A DNA stretch of 29,378 nt. It comes from Plantago elongata (Eukaryota > Streptophyta > Magnoliopsida > Lamiales > Plantaginaceae). Location: assembly GCA_036897095.1 (NCBI GenBank), contig JAYMSP010001725.1, positions 1 through 29,378 on the forward strand, read 5' to 3'. A program made the translations under genes and the position numbers. Below, in pieces: positions 21,256-29,378 of this stretch; positions within the stretch are counted from its first letter, which is position 1; each line of letters starts with the position of its first letter. Under the pieces are notes generated by a model. That model did not search any database, was not told the origin of the DNA, and saw only the letters and a list, made by a program, of their open reading frames with translations.

Positions 21256-24200
21256 TTATTTTATCAGGATACATCTGATGGGTGATCCTTCGGCTCCAAC
21301 CAACCTTAGAGGTAAGCAATGCAGAGCATATAACCCTGCTGGAACATCCTCAAGTTTCAGGCCTTCAACGAGTATGATTTCCTGAAACATATCAAGAGAA
21401 TTAATATCAAAGCAAATTACATGAATATTCTTCGTCACATCGATAATGTCACTATTGGAGTTACCGAATAAGTTTATCTGAAGTACTAAATATTCATTGT
21501 AAGAGAAAGTAGGCCAACAGTCAATAATGGTTGAAATACTACATTTGCAAATGATTAAAAATACATAAAATAAAATGAACAGTATTTAATTGGAAATTAA
21601 TTATTTTGAAGCAAGCAGAGTAGTGTCACGGAAACTCCATCTGAACCTAACACCCACCAAATTCACCTTTCAGCACTTTTATCTACTTTTACTGTTTCTT
21701 AATGCCTCATATAACTTTAAGCTATTGGAAACACTCTTTGATTAAGAAATAAAAAAATTCAGGACTTGTGGTCAATGAGGAGCGATGACTGTTTCGTACA
21801 ACATGATCAGAAGGGACTTATCAGTGATCACCTAGTTATTCTTAAAAGTTCTGTGTTCGGGTTTAATGCATGTACTTACAAGTTAACCTCAAATTTTCAG
21901 AATTGAGATTGCTACGAATGCATGTCAAATTCAGTGATGGCAATGTAATGACAAAACTTATATACATCAATAACTTAAAACACGTTCTTTTTAATGTTTG
22001 AGAATCATATGGAGAACTTCCACTAAGAGGGCCACACAATAACAAGTTGAGAATTGTGATAGATAGGGACCAAAGAAAATTCTTACCCTGCTTTTGAGAA
22101 AAACAAGATGAGCAGATTTTGCATCAGGAAATGCAGCAACTGATAAGTAGTCAAGACCTGTAATAGAAACAAGTAACTCATTTTCAGTGAAATTACAAAT
22201 CCAAAGAAAAACAAAATTGCTTTCTTTTACCGACGGGAACTAGGTAGTTCTCGAGAAAGATATTAGGATTACCAACAAGTTTGATGTCAGTATGATCTAC
22301 AAGCCACTTAGCCCCATCTTCCATGAATCCTACATAACTTGAGTCAAATGCCTTCTTGTACATCAGGCGCCTGAAATTGAATTATCCTTTTTTTTTAAAC
22401 GGGAAATTGAATTGAATTAATATTCTCAAATAAAATCAGAAAGTGTGCAGCATCCCGAGATGATACTCTCTCCCTATCACAGCCATATTACTCACATCCA
22501 ACAGCTGAATTTTTGTATTCTTTTTATTACTTTATATTTATATATATTTATTCTGTAAAGGAAATTTGTAAGATTTCAGTTTGTGACTGTATAATCTGGT
22601 CAAGTACAACATTTCAGCTTTTACTATGATATATGTACAGGGGCTCACATCTCCTTTTAGTAAAAATTATTCACTGCTAAAGCATCAAAAGATTTGAACT
22701 CTCTCGTCGAGAAGCAAAATTTATATATAACTGAAGGAGCTGTCGTTTTGCATGATTTTAAAAGCTTAAACTATCATCTCGCTTTCTTACAATAAATACA
22801 ACTGAGGTATGTACAGCAACAAGGAAGATGAAAATCTGAACTTTTGCAATAAATATGGTATCACGAGAAAGCTGCCTCAGTCGGTATATAATTATATCAG
22901 GTGTCTTTATTAACCATCATTTCCCTACTGTCATGATATAACAGACTGAATTTTGACACGCTGATACAAGACATTGCAATTATTTTACAGAACAATGACA
23001 GTTTTGCTTAACTATGTTCATATTCAAATTTTGACAAGTAAGCATAGACAATAAATGCAATGTTGATCAAAATCAAATCCAAGACATACTTATGTACATT
23101 AGTTTGAGCATCATAACATGTAAGGTAACATTGTCGAAGCTGATAATCACCTGTCAGTGTTTAGGGTTCTGAACAGCACTCTTCCAACTCCCTTGGGTAT
23201 GTGTAAGGACTTCATCACTTCAGCTGAAATCATGAAAACTATCAGCTTAAGAGAGAAATTACAGAATTCTGCACATCACATAACGTACTTCACATATAAG
23301 TTAACTCATGCAAGAGTGCTTTAATCTCTTGGATTTACCCGATTAGTTGCAGTATAGTAATCAATGAGACGCCAGGAATCCCAGGAACGGACCTACATAT
23401 ATTTGAGGGACCAAGGACATGAAATGCCTATTATACCCCTTCCAAAAATTAATAAATATTGATATATTTAGCAAGAATGAATTATGAAAGAAATTGGTAC
23501 AGCTCAGCAGCTGGTGCACCTATGTTCCATAAAGCCTTTCCCTGCCAATTAATCACAAGTTCAATTCTCAGCAGTGTTAGATTTTCCAACCATTATGTTT
23601 ATATTGTTTTCTACCATTTACTTGACATTTTTCATTGTTTTTTTATGATTCAGTAACATTTTTTATTATTTCTCTCTTTTTTATTGTTCTTTTAGTTTAC
23701 ATTTCACAATCATATTTTATAAATACTTAAATTTATTTCATTTAACTCTCTTTGTTTCTTTATTTTTTCTATTCAATGGTAAATTCATTTACTTAATATA
23801 CTTAAAAAAAAATTCAATCTAAACAAAGCTATATTATATATCTAATTCCTCCCGTTTATGAGCACATAATTTAAAAAATTATAGTCTAAACATTGTTCTT
23901 TACTATTTGAGTTTTGAAAACATAATTTTCATTAGTCATTAATAATGAATTTTTTAAATTAAATTTATAGTAAAAAAATTCGCTACCTCTGACATATATT
24001 TCTGCATCCGTCCCTGAGGAATCCCATGATACCAAGGGGCTGATTGGCCAGGCATTTAGATGCCCCATTTGGCTCGATGAATAGTGATTTGGTCTAAAAT
24101 ACACTTCAAATACCCCCATTTCAATTCCATTCCAAACACAATTTCACCAAAATCCCCATTCAAATGCCATGCCAATCAGCCTCCAAGTTTCTCATCTGGT

Positions 24201-25884
24201 TTTGGGTTGACCTGGTTAACTGAAACTGCTAGTATGAGCTTCACCTTCTCTGATAGCACTTGGTTCACGTGATTTGACCCTATTCTAATAACTCAACTAA
24301 ACCAGTTCAAATCACTACGTCCAATATCACTAGCACGACTCAAATATGCTGCACTCTCGGTGATTCTTCTCCAGTAAATATCTGGGTTTTTTTGGGATTA
24401 TTATAGGTGTAGTAGGAAACACTTAATCAACAAAACAGATGTCAGGTTTGCCACATTTGCCAGCCACTGGCTCATTTCTAAAGTTGTACCTCAAAAATTT
24501 GGAGATTGACCAAGTGAAATGAAATTGTAATCCAAACCTCATATCTTATGATTGCGGTGATATTTTGAGAATTAGAGGAAATATCCTAATAACTAAATTT
24601 GTTGAAACGACTACCTTGATTTAATTCTTTTTCAATAAATGGTTCCTATTTAGATTCATAACAAGGCAAGCGCGCATTATTCTCTTGTGATTACCCCTTT
24701 TGTTGCAATATAGCAAACTTTTAATGAGATGCTAGGAATCACAAGACACCAAGTTTCTCATCCCTTTTGGGTGGACATAGTTAACTGAAACGGCTACTGC
24801 AGGCTTCACCTTCTGGGATAGCAATTAGCTCACGCGATTCCTATCCTAATAATGCATCAAGCTCAAATAACTGCGTCCAACTGAATTACTAGCACTACTC
24901 GAACATCTTACACTCTCTGTGATTCTTTTCCAATAGGTATCTAGTTTCCTTTTGGATTCATTACAAGTGTAGACGGAAACACTTAATCAACTGTACAGAG
25001 GCCAAGTGGTCGAATTCATTTGCCATCCCTGGGCTCATTTCTAAAGTTGTACCTCATAAATTTGGATATTGACTTAGTGAAATGAAAGTGCCACCCCAAA
25101 CCTCAGATTTCTAATTGAAGAGATATTTCGAGAATTAGAGGAGATATCCTAATGAATAAATTGTTCAAGCAACTACTTCGACTTGATTCCTTTCCAACAA
25201 ATACTTGGTTCCTATTTACATTCATAAACAATACAAGATGCAGCAATAACCGACAATGCGAATATTTCAAAGACTTGCAGAAATCATACATTCAAACTGC
25301 AATCATTAATCCATACCGGTTAAATTCTGGTCCCTCGGAACATCAACAAGCAAAGCCAAACCTGCATCAACAAATGAATTGAACAAACAATCACCTAATA
25401 GGCCAATAATTACTTTCAAATTCCAATCCAAACACACAAAATTTTATTCTTTAAAAGCAAAGAGCAAATACTAATTAGGACTGGAATTACCATTAAGGAC
25501 TCTGAGATCAAGAGTATCGACATCAAACCCTTGATCAAAGTAATTGTCATAGAAATGGCCAGGAGCATCGACATGAGTACCGGAATGAACAATGATTTTC
25601 ATCTCCGATAAATTGTAATCAGAGCCGTTCTTAATGCTCAAAGCAAGTTTGAGAAACTGACCAATACCTTCACTAGAATCGCCTACTGGCGTGTGAGGGG
25701 TGAACTTGTGAGTGATATCGTAGATTATTTGGTCTTCGCAAACTTCTCGAATTATAGGTTGAGGTGGTTGACAGTTATCTAAATCGTCGCCATAGCCAGA
25801 TGGATAAGCTTCACTAGGTGATGATAGGCCGAGTGAGAGTGGAAGGAGAGTAGCACAGACGAGTAGAGCTTGGAGTATCTTCAT
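21256..25884 (-). CDS. Cyclase family protein (kynurenine formamidase-like), secreted
   Basis: A member of the plant CYCLASE/KynB-like family, putative metal-dependent hydrolases. The physiological substrate in plants is not established, and Arabidopsis members are linked to stress and cell-death control. Exons in transcription order are 25884-25491, 25361-25317, 23223-23151, 22370-22273, 22157-22087 and 21381-21256 (TAA 21258-21256), giving 268 aa with all junctions GT-AG. The N-terminus [20 protein letters not shown] is a signal peptide. [11 protein letters not shown] (about 53) and [16 protein letters not shown] (100 on) follow, supplying the family's metal-binding His100, His104, Asp106 and His110. 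Later come [45 protein letters not shown] and the terminal [20 protein letters not shown], all as in orthologues. I chose ATG 25884 because the frame upstream lacks another ATG. Exon 2 has only 45 bases. Intron 2 (2093 bp) contains a tandem duplication with nested MITEs. Confidence 0.94.
23382..24016. mobile_element. hAT-type non-autonomous element in unit A
   Basis: The ends are CAGGAACGGACC and, reversed, CAGGGACGGATGC. The perfect 8-bp flanking duplication AGGAATCC is at 23374-23381 and 24017-24024. A CAGGG-type terminus with 8-bp duplication is diagnostic for hAT. The sister unit reads GCTAGGAATCAC at this point, once, without an insert. No transposase ORF; 635 bp. Confidence 0.85.
24037..24182. 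mobile_element. 146-bp MITE with GGCTGATTGGC ends in unit A
   Basis: Terminal inverted repeats are GGGCTGATTGGCCAGGCATTT on the left (first base 24037) and, reversed, AGGCTGATTGGCATGGCATTT on the right. CCAAG flanks both ends (24032-24036 and 24183-24187). The sister unit has ACACCAAGTTTCTC here, a clean empty site with one CCAAG. The 5-bp duplication is atypical for the main MITE classes and I do not assign a superfamily. Confidence 0.8.
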
Positions 25885-26132
25885 TTCTATGGCCAACTAT
25901 TGATGGCGCGGTGTGGAAACGATGATATTCTGCTCTCACTAGGAACAGACGTGTTGTGTTTTATCTCCAAAGGCTTTAAACCTTCTAAACTATTTAGACA
26001 CGATTTATTGAGCTCGATTTTAAATTGGAGTTGGTATAGTCGGCATTGGTGGAGGCAGAGATTTTAAATTATCTCCTTCTCTACTGCCTGACTGCTTTGT
26101 AGTCTCGTAGAGGTAAAAGTCCAACCCTCGAC
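25885..26132 (-). promoter_or_regulatory. Cyclase gene proximal upstream region
   Basis: About 250 bp between the cyclase start codon and the LTR-like block at 26133, so the leader and proximal promoter lie here unless the LTR contributes. No clear TATA box was assigned. Confidence 0.35.
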
Positions 26133-26926
26133 TGTAACAAAAACTATTCAAGTTCGTTAATTCGGAATTCACAAACTAAGATAATCTTCAGCTTCGAACT
26201 CCTCACCTCGGATTTGACCCTGCACAAGTGACTAAAGTGGGGGTTAGAACCTTTAGATCCGGCTTGACTTGGATCAAGCTGGATGGGAGACTTTACTTGA
26301 GAGTGAGTCGACTCTGTAATAATAAAGGTATAAAGCTTATAGTTAAGTGAGAAGGTCAAATGAGCTTCTTTCATTTACCTTGAGAAGTGCGCCCTATTTA
26401 TAGATAAGAATCGTCATTTAAGGGTTAACCTCTTGAATTGTGCCAAGTGTAGGGCTAAGATTTAGGCCAACAAGTCTTAATTAAGCCCGTGTATTATATT
26501 ATTGTCATAACCCATATAGATTTTGAGCCTCAAGGTTAATTAGATTAGTCATTTTCTAGGATCTTTGAGGGCATTGTCGTCCTCTCATCTGAGAATACAT
26601 CCAAGGGTAATGTTCCGGATTATGGTGTCCGGAACTGGTCGTGCCCTCTCCTACAGACGTATTATGATTTGCCACACTTGGTTCTCTTTATGTTCGGATG
26701 TGGTCTCATATGTGTTTGTGGCCCGGACCTGCCTCCTCTCGGACGTAGCAATTTGATATCCTTGTCACGGTAGTCTTGTACGTTTTGGCATGTCTTGACC
26801 TCGGATGGCTCTTAGCTCGGATCCTGTGCTCGGATCATCGAGGCAATGTCTTTGTAATAATGTGATGTCTTATAATCCATACGTGAGACATCCAAATAAC
26901 GGATTGGACATATTCTCGTATCAACA
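26133..26926 (-). mobile_element. Solo-LTR-like block upstream of the cyclase gene
   Basis: On the - strand it begins TGTTGATACGAGAATATGTCC and ends GTTTTTGTTACA, i.e. TG...CA. An internal TATA box, TATAAATA (26402-26395), precedes GGGCGCACTTCTC. The length (about 794 bp), composition and promoter position are LTR-like. No second LTR, primer site or pol domain is present and the flanking pentamers do not match (ATGGA, GTCGA), so the ends may be off. Its promoter points toward the cyclase gene. Confidence 0.45.
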
Positions 26927-26995
26927 TCCATGAAAGCCTGTAACAAATGAAGCTTATGATTAACTAGTTTAACATTTATGAAAATGCTTCACAAG

Positions 26996-28174
26996 TTAGA
27001 TATAGACAACGTTTGCTACCTGCATATCTTCAGGCATTGTGGCTTCCATTTCATGGCTTGAAGTTTCTGGTACTTCAGACCTTTCCTCTGCTTGAACATT
27101 TTGGGTTTTCGTCTCAGATGTTTGAGGAACCTGCGCAGATGCATGAATTTCTTCAGCAATCAAGTTTGCTGGCAACTGGAATGTGGAAGCACTGTCAGCA
27201 TCTTCCATTATTTTGTCATCAACCGTCAAGCCTTCATCTGCTTGTTGGGGTGTAACATCTTCTACTGCTCTTTATGGGATTGCATCCCCTGCAATCTTAG
27301 CTTTATGAGACAGTGAAGCTGAGCTAGAGGTTCCACCATTAGTTTTCATTCTTGATCTTTTGAGTACCATTTGCAGTGGCACATCATCATCACAATCCAT
27401 TTCGAGATATGGGAAAAACTCATTGATCTGGTTGTGCTCATTCACAGACAACTCTGGCATCTTGCCTGTGCTCAAGGATCTCCTTTCTGAACTGGAGTAG
27501 TACTTCTGGATTGGAAGGGGTCTCTGGGCTTCAACATATTGTGTTGCCCTTTCTGGTTGAGGAGTGTCATCAATGACAAGTTGTATCCTCCTCTTTGACC
27601 TTGGTTTATTGGTCCTTGGGTTTCTTAACAAATTGGACCTCAACCTGTATCTCTCCGGATACACCTTCACTCTGAGTAGCCAACTCATCTCTGGCACCTT
27701 TTTCAAGGCTTCCTCATGAGCATGTTGATACATTGTGTTGGTCACTTGAATGTCCAGTTGATCTCTGAGAGAAATTCCACATTTCTAAAAAATGTAGCAA
27801 ATCTTAAGACCATAGTGCATGTTAGACTTGGTGTCAGTACGGCCTTTGACGATTTTTGGCTCAAACTCATTTACCCTATTGATAAATTTCATGAACAGAT
27901 ACTTCCCCCAATTAAAGAGGTTGTCTCTGTCATTTAGCTCTTTTGGAGAATGACCATTATAATCCACCTCTCCAGACTTATCTGGTCAATATCACATTTG
28001 TTCCCATTCAAACATTTGTGTAAGATGCTGGCAAGCACGTCCCAGTGCTTAAAAAGGTGTCTGGTCCTGATGTCTCCCAATATGAAAGATGAGGGACAGT
28101 CCTCAATCTTGTTATTTGTTGCTTCTTAATTCATACATCACTTTGACTGCAAAGTTCAGAGCTTTGTCTTTCAT
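26996..28174 (-). pseudogene. Decayed protein-coding gene of unknown family
   Basis: I do not recognise the family. On the - strand, ATG 28174 opens MKDKALNFAVKVMYELRSNK and then meets a stop. One frame over, SSFILGDIRTRHLFKHWDVL continues the sense, and after a second frameshift near 27968 DYNGHSPKELNDRDNLFNWG follows. From 27967 to 26996 a single frame is broken only by TAG (27787-27785) and TAA (27274-27272). The latter part is basic (RNPRTNKPRSKRR), then acidic and Ser/Thr-rich, like the tail of a nuclear or gag-like protein. CAG|GTAGCA (donor, GT at 27019-27018) and TTGTTACAG (acceptor, exon from 26937) suggest a short 82-base final intron. The last exon would then run into the LTR-like block at 26926. 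A retroelement accessory ORF or a broken host gene would both fit. Confidence 0.5.
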
Positions 28175-28999
28175 AATTAGGACTATAGATATTAAGGAAT
28201 TTTAATTTAAGTAAGTATACTTTTAGCAATAAGGTTCTTAATTATTATTTTAAAAAATAGAAGAAATTGTATATATTCTAATATAGGATTGTTTCCAAAA
28301 TTTATCTTCATTAGTATTTTCGAAACCTAAGACCAGGACATTTGAACTCTAACAACCAAGGCCTAAGTTGCGAATTGTTGGTTTGATTATGAACACACAA
28401 AGTTAGTCTCAATTTGTTGTTTTGAGTTCTGACACTTTCACTTTGTTAAAGTATTTATTAAAAATTCAATACTTTATAAATAAATAAACCCCATATAGTC
28501 ATAAAAAATTTCAGTCCCAATTTAGAACCAATTATAAATAAGAATAAATTCCACATTGTCATATTTCATGATTTGCTCCGGTCCCGTCTCAAATAATTAT
28601 ACCTCTCTATATTAATCAATGATATAAAATTGGGATAATTACATACACCCCCTGCAAGATGCCTATGTTGCACCTGGATCCTCCAGGATCAACAATTACA
28701 TCTAGGTCCATAAAACCCAAAAAACGTTGACCAGCTTAATTCCCAATCACTTTACTTGCAAACCAAACACAGCCTTAGCAATTCTTTTACCTTTACTTTT
28801 CTTCACAATTACCTTTTACCTTTACAGTATCACAATTACCTTTACCTTTCTTCTACCACCCGCCAAAACTCTCCGTCTTCTTCCTTATTCCCGTCGTCTT
28901 CCCGTGTTCTTCACGACACCGTCGCTGTCCGTGTTCTTCGCGTCGTTGTCCATCCGTGTTCTTCGCGTCTGTGTTAAGCGTCTTCGACTGTGTTGCGTC
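28175..28999. other. Intergenic region with AT-rich left half and CT-rich right half
   Basis: Positions 28175-28640 are AT-rich without features. From about 28640 the DNA becomes repeat-like. From 28860 it is C/T-rich, with GTGTTCTTCGCGTC-type words repeated around 28910-28970, typical of a leader or repeat array. Short ORFs there look fortuitous. Confidence 0.45.
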
Positions 29000-29142
29000 C
29001 GACTGTGTTAATCGACTGTGTTGCTCGACTGTGTTGCGAATTCCAGCTACTCAATTGCGAATTCCGGCTACTCAATTGCGAATTCCGGCTACTCAATCGC
29101 GATTCCGACTGTGTTAATCGACCGTGTTGCTCGACTGTGTTG
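29000..29142 (+). repeat. Nested tandem/direct repeat block
   Basis: A 37-bp unit beginning CGACTGTGTTAATCGAC occurs at 29000-29036 and 29106-29142 with one mismatch. Between them are three head-to-tail copies of a 21-bp unit, GCGAATTCC[A/G]GCTACTCAAT[T/C] (29036-29056, 29057-29077, 29078-29098), and a partial fourth. Each 37-bp unit itself contains CGACTGTGTT repeated. The block precedes a possible splice donor (AAG|GTATGA at 29148/29149). Confidence 0.85.
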
Positions 29143-29337
29143 GCTAAGGTATGATGATATTCAAAATTCAAGATTTTTTTGTTGTCTTTTTGAAATCGAC
29201 ATGTTCATCATGTTCTTATATGTATTGTAAGTCGTAATTATATGTCTTCATGTTGGAAATCGACTTTAGTATAAAGCTAGGATTTTTCTGAAACTGGAGA
29301 GTCTAGTAATTCTGTTTTGGTTTATTTGGCAGTGATA

Positions 29338-29378
29338 ATGGGGAGGAGGAGAGGGCCGTTGTTCAATATTCGGATTCA
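29338..29378 (+). CDS. Possible start of a gene cut off by the window edge
   Basis: ATG 29338 opens MGRRRGPLFNIRI and runs off the window. A possible leader intron, 29149-29332 (donor AAG|GTATGA, acceptor TTTATTTGGCAG), would join the repeat block to this ATG, with the acceptor 5 bases before it. Thirteen codons are too few to name a family. Confidence 0.2.
   Translation, partial: MGRRRGPLFNIRI

Larger units (their letters stand above)
23300..25230. repeat. Tandem duplication in cyclase intron 2 (two units of about 570 bp)
   Basis: Unit A (about 23300-24660) and unit B (about 24660-25230) match along their length. Shared words include CCAAGTTTCTCATC, GGTTAACTGAAAC/AGTTAACTGAAAC, GGAAACACTTAATCAAC, GGCTCATTTCTAAAGTTGTA and GAGAATTAGAGGA.ATATCCT. 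Unit A is longer only because two DNA elements (23382-24016 and 24037-24182) sit inside it. The units are visibly diverged, so the duplication is not recent. Neither unit includes an exon. Confidence 0.8.

Noticed and set aside
28745..28775. CCAAACACAGCCTTA, like a Tourist MITE end with a TTA target site
   Set aside because: No partner GGCTGTGTTTGG end was found to the left, so one terminus alone is not enough.
1..29378. CRISPR array, operon or phage-like system
   Set aside because: Spliced genes and plant transposons show this is plant nuclear DNA; the only regular repeats (29000-29142) have no spacers of unique sequence.

Overview
This is nuclear DNA from a flowering plant, most likely a eudicot. 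The introns are spliced at GT-AG sites (one at GC-AG), the intergenic DNA is AT-rich, and small plant-type transposons and LTR fragments lie between and inside the genes. One gene is a monothiol glutaredoxin with one thioredoxin and three glutaredoxin domains, the arrangement known from seed plants. I could not narrow the species further from the sequence alone.

Four genes can be reconstructed exon by exon with intact reading frames: (1) a GRXS17-type glutaredoxin on the + strand (4740-7602, 3 exons, 490 aa); (2) a nuclear-encoded organellar ribosomal protein S15 on the - strand (8573-12529, 5 exons, 394 aa), convergent with the first; (3) the beta subunit of the general transcription factor TFIIE on the - strand (13983-16498, 4 coding exons, 279 aa); (4) a cyclase/kynurenine-formamidase-like protein with a signal peptide on the - strand (21256-25884, 6 exons, 268 aa). 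Their known roles are iron-sulfur/redox biology, organellar translation, RNA polymerase II initiation and a secreted or endomembrane metal-dependent hydrolase. They are housekeeping-type neighbours and nothing indicates a shared pathway.

Between and inside them is a dense record of transposition. From left to right: a probable LTR end and a frameshifted Harbinger ORF1-like gene (1-1122); AT-rich DNA; a long-terminal-inverted-repeat element (3305-4228) abutting a small MITE (4229-4489); a miniature LTR retrotransposon (TRIM-like) and a 27-C tract in GRXS17 intron 1; a second copy of the small MITE in S15 intron 4; two members of one hAT-type MITE family (12764-13365 and 17449-17975); an LTR-type fragment (about 18430-19270); a roughly 570-bp tandem duplication in cyclase intron 2, one unit of which carries two nested MITEs; a solo-LTR-like block (26133-26926) beside a decayed unrecognised gene (26996-28174); and a tandem-repeat block at the right edge that may lie in the leader of a gene running off the window.

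I found no convincing undescribed molecular system. The most informative structures are the tandem duplication, where the sister unit preserves the pre-insertion site of the MITEs, the minimal TRIM, the hAT pair with matching 8-bp target sites, and the GC-AG intron supported by reading frame and family conservation.
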